Part shown: positions 31,599-41,627 of the stretch, piece after piece
How the letters are laid out: the number at the start of each line of letters is the position of its first letter
Numbering within the stretch: the first letter of the stretch is position 1
Assembly (NCBI GenBank): GCA_000467715.1
Contig: AJFK01000129.1
Span: 124,001 to 188,000, forward strand
From: Hysterium pulicare CBS 123377
Lineage: Eukaryota > Ascomycota > Dothideomycetes > Hysteriales > Hysteriaceae
DNA: 64,000 nucleotides
Direction of reading: 5' to 3'
Made by a program: the position numbers and the translations under genes
Notes under the pieces: model-generated
What the model saw: only the letters and a program-made list of their open reading frames with translations
What the model was told of the DNA's origin: nothing
The model's database searches: none

Positions 31599-33758
31599 TC
31601 AAGCCTTCGCACCCGATTGCTCAGCCATCTTCTCCGCTTCCGAATCTTTTCCACCCCATCCAGATCCTAACTTCGAGAAAGCACCTTGGCCAATTTTGAC
31701 CTTCTCCATAGCCCAGTTCATGATACTCTCCTGGTTCTTCTTTTCGACTTCCTTCTCGAGATCCTTAGCCTCTTCATCAGCATCTTTCCCCTTCTCCTTC
31801 TTCTCGTTCTTCCGACGCTCTTCCTCTTCCAATTCCTCCATAGCCTTCAACTCGGCCTCCTCCGTCGCGACTTCTTCCAAATCAATGTCCTCGAACCCGA
31901 TTTTCTTTAGAATGCTACCAGTGAGGTATCGATAGCGGAGGTGGCCGTTGACGAGTTCGCTGACGTCAACGTTCTGCACTCCCTTTACGCCTTCGACCTT
32001 TTCAAGCCCCGCAATGCCGAGTTGGATGCTACTTGTTCGGTACAGGAACGCAAGGATGTAATCGTTAGTTGAAAATACGTTGATGACTCTCCCACTGACC
32101 ACACTTCTGACCTTCCTCCAATCGCTTGCGTCAGAAGGGCAAGGTGTACCGAGAAGCACCACACTTTCGATGAGTCCAAAAGCTTTTCTCTCGGCGAGGG
32201 TTTGCAAGCAAGTGTAAATAAGTCTTGCCCCAAGAGAGTAGCCGATAAGTGTGACTGGTCTTTCGCCCTGAACTTTGTTGATAAGTGCATCTGCCAGAAC
32301 CTCTCCTGCCTTGTCGGCTCTAATTTTAGCCACGCTGAAAGGGTTGTCGACAACCTTTGAAACCTTGAGTAAACCCAATGGCCATAGACCCGCGGCTAAC
32401 GCTCCAAAGACTGTTCTCTTGATAATTTGATGCTTGGCGTAACCCCAAGCAGCCGACCTGACGAAGCCGTTCATGGAATTGCCCAATTTGATCAGTGCCT
32501 CAAGTTCCCATCTCAACGCGAAGCCTTCAATACCAGATCCGATGACACGCCATGGTACAACGACCTCCTCCTTCTGGGTGAGCCATCCAGATATTCCGAT
32601 GGCGAGTCTGAGTCGCCTGAATTCTTTCTGAATCTTTCGAGGACGATGGAAATTACGAATGGGAACGAAGCCGAAGTCATCGACCTCTTTTGCATAGTCA
32701 TCCATCGCCTTGCCGGTCATTCTTGCGCCATAAGCGCCGAAGAGGCCACCAACGAGTACCGTAGATCCAGCCAATGAACCAAGATAGCCGGCCGCGGCTG
32801 TAGCTCCGAGACCAAGCCCTCCCATCATTGTTCCTACGCCAGCCGCGAGAAGAGGGGCAGCAAGACCGCCTGTAACGCCGATAAGGGCAGCGCCTGCGAC
32901 GGACGCCAAGCCGACTTTCCATTTTCGAGATGAAGAGTTTGCTTCGGCTTTCTTTTTCGTCTCGGCATCTGCGTTGAGTTGTTGAGATGCTGCCTCTAGA
33001 AGACCTTTTGCCACCGTCTCCTCGTCTCGCTTCAGTATATCCAATTCGAGGCCCAGAGAACTCGTTAGGTGAAGTAGGAGGACTCTTGAGTGTGCGGAGT
33101 AGCTTTCCAAGCTCAAAAGAAGTAGCACCAAGCTATGGAGTACCAGCATTTTCTTCTCTTTCTCTAAAGTATTCAAGTCGGTAGGAATAGGTGGATATAA
33201 CTCCTTCAATACCATCCTCTCATCGAGGTCCCTCTTCTCCACGTCCTCATCTAATTTCTTCGTGCTCGTATCGGGCTCCTTTGTCGCAGGAGGGCCTTTG
33301 ATCTGTGCAGTCTGCTCTTGAGCCTCCTCCCGTGAGTTTACCACCTCGCCAACCCTTGTGATAACACTACCCCTCCACTTATCGAAATACCTCAGCATTT
33401 CCTTCTTCAATTCCTGAACCTCCGGCTTTGCAAGCTCTTTCCTAGCATCTTCTTCTCTATCCTCCCTCTCCTTCTTGATTTTGTCCTCCTTCTCGACATC
33501 GATATCTCCTAGGTTCGACGGCGCAGATTTGAGCGTGTCATCGGCTGAAGTAGGTTTTGAGGAAGGTTCGGGAGATTCTTCTGCTGTGAAAGTGTCTACA
33601 AGGGATTTTCGCATAGAAGCCGTTGCAGTGGCTATGAGGAAGGTGAGATCAGAGCATTGATCGGAAGTGAGGAGGGTTGTGAGAGAGGTGTCGTCAGAGG
33701 AGGGTTTCTGCTCTTCCTTGTCGTGCGACCATGGGAGATGAGAGGTTAATGCCGACAT
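31599..33758 (-). CDS. DUF726 / TMCO4-type membrane-associated hydrolase (Mil1-like)
   Basis: The frame extends further upstream, but the first ATG is at 33758 (MSALTSHLPWSHDK), giving 719 aa. The N-terminal third is helical and acidic with coiled-coil segments. A Gly/Ala-rich membrane hairpin follows ('VGLASVAGAALIGVTGGLAA', then GVGTMMGGLGLGATAAAGYLG). Then comes an alpha/beta-hydrolase core with the nucleophile elbow GYSLGARL and 'ESVVLLGTPCPSDASDWRKV', typical of DUF726. The C-terminus is highly charged (ELKAMEELEEEERRKNEKK). The yeast relative Mil1 binds the AP-1 clathrin adaptor variant (family knowledge); a trafficking role here is inferred. No introns. Codirectional with SEC17 upstream. 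Confidence 0.88.
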   Translation of the reverse strand: MSALTSHLPWSHDKEEQKPSSDDTSLTTLLTSDQCSDLTFLIATATASMRKSLVDTFTAEESPEPSSKPTSADDTLKSAPSNLGDIDVEKEDKIKKEREDREEDARKELAKPEVQELKKEMLRYFDKWRGSVITRVGEVVNSREEAQEQTAQIKGPPATKEPDTSTKKLDEDVEKRDLDERMVLKELYPPIPTDLNTLEKEKKMLVLHSLVLLLLSLESYSAHSRVLLLHLTSSLGLELDILKRDEETVAKGLLEAASQQLNADAETKKKAEANSSSRKWKVGLASVAGAALIGVTGGLAAPLLAAGVGTMMGGLGLGATAAAGYLGSLAGSTVLVGGLFGAYGARMTGKAMDDYAKEVDDFGFVPIRNFHRPRKIQKEFRRLRLAIGISGWLTQKEEVVVPWRVIGSGIEGFALRWELEALIKLGNSMNGFVRSAAWGYAKHQIIKRTVFGALAAGLWPLGLLKVSKVVDNPFSVAKIRADKAGEVLADALINKVQGERPVTLIGYSLGARLIYTCLQTLAERKAFGLIESVVLLGTPCPSDASDWRKVRSVVSGRVINVFSTNDYILAFLYRTSSIQLGIAGLEKVEGVKGVQNVDVSELVNGHLRYRYLTGSILKKIGFEDIDLEEVATEEAELKAMEELEEEERRKNEKKEKGKDADEEAKDLEKEVEKKNQESIMNWAMEKVKIGQGAFSKLGSGWGGKDSEAEKMAEQSGAKA

Positions 33759-34197
33759 TTTATGTCGAAACGGTGGTTTAAAATGGTAACCAGAAGGGAC
33801 AAGGAGCAAATAGAAAAAAGCGAGTTAGGGAATAGAGTAACACGTAATGAAAGAGAGGACTCGCAAGAATGTGGCTTGAATTCTTGATGTTACGATGACG
33901 TTCGTGGCGGGGCACTCTTAGCGTTAGATCCTGGCTGGCCCTTTGACTTCTCTGGGAAAAGAGTATCGTGCGACCTTGTAATGAAGGTTTGATAAGTTAG
34001 AACTTTAACTACCTAGGTGCTCGAGTCACATTGGCTGAAGAAGAACGTTTATTAGACTGAGAGAATGAATGTGTCATTGCAATCATGCCAGCCTCAAGGC
34101 CTTAGGGCCACCAAGAACTACGAACAACGAACCCTGTACTCAATAAAACTCCTAGCACTCTCAGTAAAGCTGTACACTCAGTTCTTTAAACAACTTT
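33759..34197. other. Intergenic between DUF726 gene and SEC17
   Basis: Promoter of the DUF726 gene and 3' UTR of SEC17, both on the minus strand. No frame of note. Confidence 0.4.
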
Positions 34198-35903
34198 CTA
34201 AGAAAAGTCCTCGGTCTGCGAGTCGATGTTGTTCTTGACTCGGAGAAGAAGCGTCGTCTTCCATTTGTCCAACTTGCTCATCTGATCATACTGGAAGAGC
34301 TTATCAGCGAACAGGTCCTGGTCGCCATCCGAGACTGCTTGAGCAAGATCCACCAAGAGTTGGTGCTCTCTCTGCTGAGTGAAGCTTGGGTCCCTATGTA
34401 AATCAGCCTGGAATGTCCGTCAATCAGGATCTATGCGAGGGCTTACAGATCGCGGTAACGGTCAAGGGCCGCGTTCGTGCCGACCATATCATTCGTTGCC
34501 AAATTGCATATACCGGCTTTCAGGAGGTATTCCTTCACTACGGTTGGTTAGAGGAAGGTAATCTGAATCATTGTTCGTGATCTATTGAAAGTCTTTCGAG
34601 GTACTACTAACCGGACCATCGCCTAAAAAGTTAGCAAAATCCAGATGAAGGGAGTGAAGAGCATACATTAAGTTGTTGTTAATGGAAGATTTTGCTACAC
34701 GTTCGTCTAATGCGCTGTTAGCAATCCGTTTGGAAAATTCAAATTTGATGGAAGCTTACATAGTTCACTAGGTGTAGAAATGGGGTTAGCATAGACGAAG
34801 AGATAAATAATATAAGGACTACTGATACGCAACGTACATTGCTTTATAATCTAGACAGAAAGTGTTAGTACGTCTTAAAGCTCAGTGAGTGGGCAGCCTA
34901 CAATCTTTGCCATCCAAGGCAACGAGGTCCGCTGTCTTGAGCCACAACTTATTCGCCAACGCCTAAAGGAATTAGATGTCATCTACAAACAAAACGATTA
35001 CGATTGATACCTCGGCGTTGTCCTATTTGTCGTTGCGTCAGCCTTATTTCAGAAATTCAAGGCTAAAAATGCCGTTCTGGCGAAGTGCTGTTCTCTCAAA
35101 AACCCGGCACTTGGAGGCTTTGACTCACACTTTCGTACCATGAGGCCGCCTCCTCATAAGCAGCAGCAGCCCTGCTCTCATCTCCTACTTCGAGTTCGAA
35201 AAGTTCGGCGAGGTTCTGCTTGTGAGTGGCAGCTCGTCGGAAATTGCCCTTGCTGGTGTAGTGGGAGATGGCTATCAAGAATTAAGGAGGGCCACACCAG
35301 ATCGCGATAAGAGTAGTTACCTTTGTCTAGGCAGCGTGCAGCATCTTCCGGGGAGTCTTTTCGGTATGCCTCTACATAACTGTTAAATCATTGTCTAAGA
35401 TATCAAGACAAGGTGGCTTTACTGAAAGCCTCTGTTAATGTGTTTGCTTGATCATCAGGTTCATTGAGTTGTGAGCCCTGTATAGATGCAGCCTTTTCGA
35501 ACGCCAGTCCAGCCTCCTTCCCTAAATCACATGTCAATGCCCATTTTCTAGAATGAATAGATCAAGGCTTCGGAAGTGCACGGGGAGAACACTGTATCGT
35601 AATTTCCTTAAAGGATATGTGAAACGGACAGAGCCTAGCTTACCCATCTTTTGCAATCGGAACGCATTTGCGGCTTGGATGTATAACTCGGCTGCATTTT
35701 CATCTGACAGAGTGATCAGTTTGACAGATATAGAAGGACTCGTGATGATTTACATTTTTCCTGCCTTCCTCCAAATAAGCTGAAGCCAGAACCTGCACTG
35801 CTGAGTGCCTTTTCTGCCTATTATCTGTATGTGAGTTTTATCCTGTGGCTGTGTTCGGGAAATGGCGAACCTTCTGAAGGGCGACCCTGGGATCTTGACC
35901 CAT
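34198..35903 (-). CDS. SEC17: Sec17 / alpha-SNAP, 14 exons with microexons
   Basis: Hand-assembled exons, 5' to 3': 35903-35871, 35817-35754, 35703-35644, 35521-35423, 35371-35321, 35271-35129, 35022-35011, 34962-34902, 34850-34838, 34767-34760, 34706-34667, 34622-34612, 34537-34447, 34393-34198. They sum to 882 nt (293 aa), the length of yeast Sec17. The product starts 'MGQDPRVALQKAEKALSSAG', contains 'HYTSKGNFRRAATHKQNLAE' and 'SWYESDNAEALANKLWLK', and ends 'MSKLDKWKTTLLLRVKNNID' plus SQTEDFS. It recruits the NSF/Sec18 ATPase to cis-SNARE complexes for disassembly. Exons 7, 9, 10 and 12 are 12, 13, 8 and 11 nt long. Each is bounded by GT and AG, and each is needed to keep the conserved alignment. 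Intron 1 has the unusual donor GTTCGC. Confidence 0.93.
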
Positions 35904-36295
35904 GTTTTTGGAGAGGAGAATGTTCCGGGAGTTAAATAGTTTCGGTTGATGGTTGAAAAGGAGCAGTAGTCGAATACTTTAGGGAAGTTTGAGTTGATGT
36001 AGTATGCTGAGACAGCTGGGTGTCCTTTGATGATGACGGCCAGATGGCCCAAGCTTTGGCTGCTGGCTAAGAACGGCTAAACATCGGTGAGCTAGGCACT
36101 CGCAACGCCCTTACTAACCACCAAATCTCGACGACACTTCAAACGATAGGTCTTCCATCCAGCGCGCAACAACGCTGCTTCTGCTCGGGAATTTCTGGTA
36201 AAGGCTTCGGAGTACTATTTCTAGTAACTCTGCACCACCGTTCGGTAAGGCTTTCCTATGTACTCCAGAGTCTTCGCTTACACCTGCAGCAGATA
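35904..36295. other. Divergent promoter, SEC17 / Gta3
   Basis: About 390 bases between the divergent SEC17 and Gta3 starts. A minus-strand 66-codon frame overlaps the Gta3 start and is rejected. Confidence 0.4.
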
Positions 36296-36883
36296 ATGGC
36301 GGCCAGATGCTCATTTACCTGTACGGGAAATCTTCTTCCCATTCTTCGATATCGACGTTGTCCTCTACCAAGTACTTCTCAGATACTTCTACGACATCAC
36401 TCCTCTCAATCCAACTTGAATATTGAAGAGCTGCTTTCAAAACCAGCCTGGTCCGCCCAATCACTCCTACCACCTAAAACGCAGCAACCCAACGCCCCAA
36501 CGATCACCTCCAAGCAACTACACCATCTCCTCCGCCTGTCAGCTTTGCCGCTTCCAGAGAGCCCCGAAGAAGAACACAAGATGCTGGAGACTCTGTCTGC
36601 GCAGTTGCATTTTGTTGGAGAGATACAACAAGTGGATACTAAAGGTGTACTACCACTACGGGCCATACGGGACGAAACGGCTACTGCTGAGAAGGAACAA
36701 GAGATAAGCTTGGATACCTTGAAGAATGCTTTGGCCCAAGAAGAGGTGATTGGGAAACACCATAAGCGTATCCGTAGGAGGGCGGAACGGGTGGAAGCTA
36801 AGGAGGCCGAGAGCTGGAATGTACTTGGCTCTGCAGAACGTAAAACTGGAAAATACTTCGTTGTTGAAAGCGAACGACCATGA
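36296..36883 (+). CDS. Mitochondrial Glu-tRNA(Gln) amidotransferase subunit Gta3 (GatC-like)
   Basis: Single exon, 195 aa, ATG at 36296. The N-terminus is a mitochondrial presequence type (basic and Ser-rich, 'ILRYRRCPLPSTSQILLRHH', no acidic residues). Then come 'LNIEELLSKPAWSAQSLLP', 'ITSKQLHHLLRLSALPLPES' and 'LSAQLHFVGEIQQVDT', the GatC/Gta3 pattern of fungal amidotransferase small subunits. A basic tail (KRIRRRAERVEAKEAESWNV) ends with YFVVESERP. With GatA and GatB homologues it would convert Glu-tRNA(Gln) to Gln-tRNA(Gln) in mitochondria. Divergent from SEC17. Confidence 0.78.
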   Translation: MAARCSFTCTGNLLPILRYRRCPLPSTSQILLRHHSSQSNLNIEELLSKPAWSAQSLLPPKTQQPNAPTITSKQLHHLLRLSALPLPESPEEEHKMLETLSAQLHFVGEIQQVDTKGVLPLRAIRDETATAEKEQEISLDTLKNALAQEEVIGKHHKRIRRRAERVEAKEAESWNVLGSAERKTGKYFVVESERP

Positions 36884-37304
36884 TGCTCATTGTCTTTCTC
36901 TTGACGCTCCCGGGTACGCGACGAACATAACCTGATCCATGTTGCGGTACTTGGGGTGAGACTGAGCTCCTAGCCCCGGGACACCATCATTTCGAATTCA
37001 TCTTCACAATTAACTTGGAGAAATATCAAGGTCATCGGTACCATTCAATACTACGACTCCTGCAGCCCGCTCAAGTTGGATAGCACTCCCGCCAACTACA
37101 TCGAGCTTTCCATGGAACGCCTTGAACCCCAGCAGCAAAGTCAACGCGACGGCCATTGAAAATAGAGATAAATGAATGGTGCAATTATCAAGCCTTTATT
37201 CATTTGCGCCATGAAAGGGTCACTAAAATGAAAGACCAAGAAGATCATCCGAGTGCTGGGTCGAATAATCGGAAATATGGCAGACGAACCATTCCAAAGT
37301 TCCT
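36884..37304. other. Convergent intergenic spacer
   Basis: Between the 3' ends of Gta3 (plus) and the small Cys-tailed gene (minus). No gene seen. Confidence 0.4.
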
Positions 37305-37838
37305 TCATTTGAGACTACAACCACAAGAAGTACAGAAATTGATCACACATTTGCCGAAGCAGCAGTCACAAAATGGAGCCTCGTCAAGGTCCGGTAGTTC
37401 GGGCGTTGGTAGCCGACAGATTTTCGGCGTTGGTGGTGGCGACGGCAAGCTTTGTCCATCGAAGATACCAGTGTCCAATTGTTCTGAACCTGGCTTCCGC
37501 ATCGTTCTTCGAGATTGCTGGATTACAATTGGCTTGGAATAGGAAGATTCAAGTTTCCCACCTGCACCAGGGAGCGTCACGTGCGACCGAGATCGAGAAG
37601 AGCCGCCTTTGAGGTCTGTGTCTATCTTTGTGAAGTCTACCATACTCGAAGGTCCAGACAATAATAACGATTCCTTTGCCGAACTGGGTGATCTCAGACG
37701 TCGAGTTGGGTGTGTAAGGCCCCCAATCACGTGCATGCGGCGACGATGTTCCTCCACTCGAACGACTTTCCCATCCTGGATTTCGGTTTGTCGATACTTG
37801 ACAGCATTATCACATTGCTGATGCAGTGTTGCAGCCAT
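37305..37838 (-). CDS. Small protein with Pro-rich linker and Cys-rich C-terminus
   Basis: The first ATG of the frame is at 37838-37836 (MAATLHQQCDNAVKYRQ), giving 177 aa. The body is Ser/Arg-rich and probably disordered (PTRRLRSPSSAKESLLLSG). The C-terminus has a conserved-looking 'PPTPKICRLPTPELPDLDE' followed by a compact Cys cluster with eight Cys, CDCC...C...CTSCGC, in the last 21 residues, which suggests metal binding. A palindromic CTTATAAGG lies about 210 bases upstream at 38047. Function unknown. The PRLPTPDL-type phrase is common in small fungal proteins of unknown role. Confidence 0.6.
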   Translation of the reverse strand: MAATLHQQCDNAVKYRQTEIQDGKVVRVEEHRRRMHVIGGLTHPTRRLRSPSSAKESLLLSGPSSMVDFTKIDTDLKGGSSRSRSHVTLPGAGGKLESSYSKPIVIQQSRRTMRKPGSEQLDTGIFDGQSLPSPPPTPKICRLPTPELPDLDEAPFCDCCFGKCVINFCTSCGCSLK

Positions 37839-39468
37839 AATAGTACGCTGGCGACGACGTGGCCAAGGAGTGACGAGATGGGAGGGCCAACAAGACAATC
37901 AACTGCCAAGAAGAATGCCCAGACTTCACTTCTTTATCTGGAAAGGCTATTTCGAGATGATATGTAATGGAATGGTGGGGTTGAGCGATGGAAGTAAAGA
38001 AGTGGAAGTGAGGAGTAAAAGAGATGGGAGTGGGAGGAGGGATGGCGGGCTTATAAGGGTGGGTAGCGAGAGCGCCAAGCCCAACACCTACTTCTGACAT
38101 GGGCTCCTGCAATCGGCACGCCCATTGCTGTAGGATGACCGAGTACTCATATATCAACTTCTCTGGTCCTAATCCGCCCATCGGGCTTTAATCCCCCGAT
38201 CTCAGCTCCTTCAGACAGCAGTTATGGCGTGCAGCGCGAAATTGGTGGTCCCACGGGCTCCTCGGTGAGCGGCCTCCTTTGGGCACTCCTATCGTCCACA
38301 ACGCAGCAAATGACATCTTTAAAACTCTCTGTTATCTTTCAAATGGTTCATTGTTTCGATGCATCGAGTTATCTGACATTGCTTTCTCTCGTCGCCGACT
38401 CCATCCTCGATACCTTTCACTAGTGAGTCCGTTAGGAAATGGTGAACCTCGGAATTTTGTCCAAAAGACCTTCCATCATGTTTCATAACCTTCAGTGGCA
38501 TCCTTCATGCTACGAATTGTTGTGTGCGTGAGTTCTACTCTCCGAGTCTTAAAGCGCCCTTCATCATCGAGGTTCGCTGGAGGTGAGGGACTAACCGAAA
38601 GTTGCACAGCCCAACACGTGATGCCGAACCCATCAACCTCCAATGTTCTCAATTCGACGTATTTTCTCGTATTTCACCTACTCCAATGGAAATATTCACA
38701 AGTCTAGTAATCTCCAGCTTCAAACTCTCTTGCAACTTGTCGATGTGGCAGCATTTCTGCACAATAAGTTCGTTGTGCATTTTGCAAGGTGCGAGGTCCG
38801 TGCGCTGGAGAATCAGGCACCCAGAAACACTGCGCCATTCCCCAGTCCCTGCGCAGTTGCGCACGATCGTGTTCGGGAACGCGCATACCTCTCTATAGTG
38901 AAGCAAAGTTTTGGCAAATATACAGAACGATCCTGGATCGTAGCCTTTAAGAGGCAACCGTATGAGGTACGTGTGGCCTTGCCCAGCCTCCCTCGCGCCT
39001 TTTGACAATACCTAGGTGTATAACTTATATCAACTATTATGCTATATCGCCATATATGCCATGTTTAATACTAGTAGTTTTAAGATCCTTTTCTACGCTC
39101 GCGCATAAAATCCAGTAGAAGATTGTTTCCGTCTGGTCATTTACCCACTTTGCATTATTATATCTTCACATTTTGAACCACTGTGTCAAAGCACTATTCA
39201 GGCTTTACGTTCGACTGTGAAGCGCCCGCATTGTTCAAACACCATTTTGTAGTCTATCTTCACTGGAGCTGCTGAAATGCTTGAGAGGTGGTTGATGAAT
39301 CCTAGCCGCCTAATCACGACTCGCGCTTTCCCAATGAATTGGGACCACATAAAGTCTCGAGTTCAATGTTGTTCCCTTCCTACCTGCAACACCCCAACCT
39401 CAAACAGCACATCTCAGTATATCTACCAATTCAACCGGAAGCTGAGAAAAGAACCACTCCTCTTAAAT
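37839..39468. other. Intergenic 1.6 kb
   Basis: No confident gene. Overlapping frames of 60-120 codons on both strands at 38,500-39,010 lack domains. The 5' end of the coiled-coil gene frame extends back to 39277, but its best start is 39469. Confidence 0.4.
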
Positions 39469-40581
39469 ATGGACACCAGCGAGAAACAAGAAAACACTGA
39501 AACAGACACAAACGCAACGGAAGTTTGTGGACAAAATGATCAGCCCAACATGATTAAACGAGAATATACAGCAACCTTTGTCGGCCCACAGGGCTATGAA
39601 GGCATTCTCGACGCTGCCGGGGGTATCGTCAAGTCTTTTGAGCAATCTATGGAAAACCTGATGAATGCTGTAACTTCTCAAATGGAGCCCCGTCTAGCTC
39701 TTGAGGGTCGAGTGAATCTACTGGAGGTGGATTTGAAGAAAGCTCTGCAGAATAACACGCGTCTGAGCAACATAAACCTCCGCCTGTTAGAGACTATATA
39801 CGGAAATGGCGTTGATCAACCTGGAGATGATCGCCCCGCTGGATTCAAGCGTGAGCGAAATGACGACTATCGTAGCACCGGAACTACCAAGCATGGTGAT
39901 CAGTCTAGCTTGCTTGCCCGGAAAAAGCGTCGCGGCGACAAGTCTCTAACGAATCGGACGCGGTCTCGGTCACGATCTCAATTCGATCCTCCGAAGCACT
40001 ACCAGTCACCGCGGTCAGATGATCGTCATAGAGATCACCATCACCTCAACGGCACAGTAGGCCATGGCATACCCTCCAGCACTCGACAACGTCCATATAC
40101 CTCGTCGAGCCCTACCGAACTGGAGGAGGGTGAGATCCCCAGCTCTCCTCCCGCACCAAAGCTCAATCAAACCCCGACAACCCGTGATCATAGCCGGTCG
40201 AGCATCAAACCGATGGATTGACCACCGTCAGGTCGATTTTTGTTCACCTGCTTAGTCGAAGTGACCGACGTTGAAGGTGGTCTCTTCGACTCGATGGCAC
40301 CAAGAATGCTACCCCCCGACATCTATGAGACTTGCGACCAAATCATTTGGGACTTCCAAGATGCCAAACTAGGACGCCGGGCCGGGGTGTGCCTGTACCA
40401 CTTGCTCAACGATCATTCCGGGGATGACACTGAGTGTAGGGGTACGGAGCGCGAGCAAGAATTCGTTGCATGCAATGCTTGCATAGCGAAGCGCATTCCT
40501 TGCCTGAAATATCTCAATGGCAGGCGGAAAAACAAACTTGGGGCGGTTCTTGTCTTGGCTCTAGTGCCTCTACCCTCTTAA
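39469..40581 (+). CDS. Coiled-coil protein with CxxC C-terminal module (tandem paralogue A)
   Basis: Start at 39469 (AAATATGGACACC), preferred over 39277 because the upstream 64 codons are not protein-like. Exon 1 runs to 40129, a 102 nt intron follows (GTGAGA...CGTCAG), and exon 2 is 40232-40581, giving 336 aa. Residues 40-110 form a helical/coiled-coil region ('VKSFEQSMENLMNAV', LEGRVNLLEVDLKKALQNN). A basic, SR-like disordered part follows (RTRSRSRSQF). The last 100 residues ('FLFTCLVEVTDVEGG', 'CDQIIWDFQDAKLGRR', 'VACNACIAKRIPCLKYL', VLALVPLPS) align with the end of the next gene and share C...C-x11-C-x2-C-x6-C. The splice junction reconstructs 'EEGRFLFTC', matching 'GLRFTC' in the neighbour. 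Function unknown. Confidence 0.7.
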
Positions 40582-41627
40582 CTGAGGAATGAGTCCACAG
40601 GAGAAGACTGTGGCTTTTGGGTGCGTGGCGAGGAGATTGCTGAGTAGGTAATACCCAGCGCTTTGCTCAGACCAGGATACAAGATCCAAAACGCAGAAAT
40701 GAGTTGTGTGGAATTGTTGGATGGTGAGCTTGGTAGTAAGTCAATATTAGATTTGACGGTCTTCCAAATGTTCCCCGTGTGTAACTGCAAATGTTTATGA
40801 TGCATCAATATTTCAATAACGTTTTATTTGCTTCCAGGATCTTCTTCAAATATCTAACTTTTGATATCATTCGTAGGTCAATACACTTGTACGCTTCGAC
40901 ACTACTTTTTGCATTTTGGATAAAAGTATCATGCGACGGCATTGAAAAGTGAGCCTTGATTAATAAGCGCTTCGTTTTGCAATGTGACGAGCTTTATTCA
41001 CCATTCAATAACCTCTCAATCCATCCCTAGTAGTCTTGCCACTAGTAAGCTGAGTACTTGAATTCAGTTATGAACCCACCAGTGGTAGATATTGTGGATT
41101 CTTTGGTCAATTACTTGAGCTCTTCCGCTCGCGAATTTGTTGACCGGCCAGTTAATCACGCTTTGATATACTCAAATAATAACTCCAATAGACGAGTCTA
41201 CTAACCCTGCGTAAGAGTCTAGACAATAATGTACTGCGTTGTCCTAGGTATCACAGACACAAAGTTTTAAGGAATGGATTTCCACAATCACCGTCTAAGG
41301 AGGTCTTAGCATTCACCTCTGTTGTAAATTTTGTTCACATATGTGCGTCATACAAGCTCACTATCACGTGGTTGTCCGGAGTCTCATTTTCTTCACTTAC
41401 CAAACTCTTCTTCACTTGCCTCTATCTTAAATCGTTTGACCACTATTTGTTAGATCGACCACATGACAAGGCAATCGTAGCTTCTAGTGCTTGCTGTATC
41501 GTTTCATGCTACTTATTCATTGTCCTTATTCAACCTTGTTCTATCCCGACAGTTCCAACACCTCTCTGTCTTGCCGGTATATCTTCCTGAATCCGGGTGC
41601 GTTGCCCGCAAATTTACATTGACGGAT
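40582..41627. other. Intergenic between tandem paralogues
   Basis: AT-rich spacer, no gene seen. A CACGTG lies at about 41366. Confidence 0.4.
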
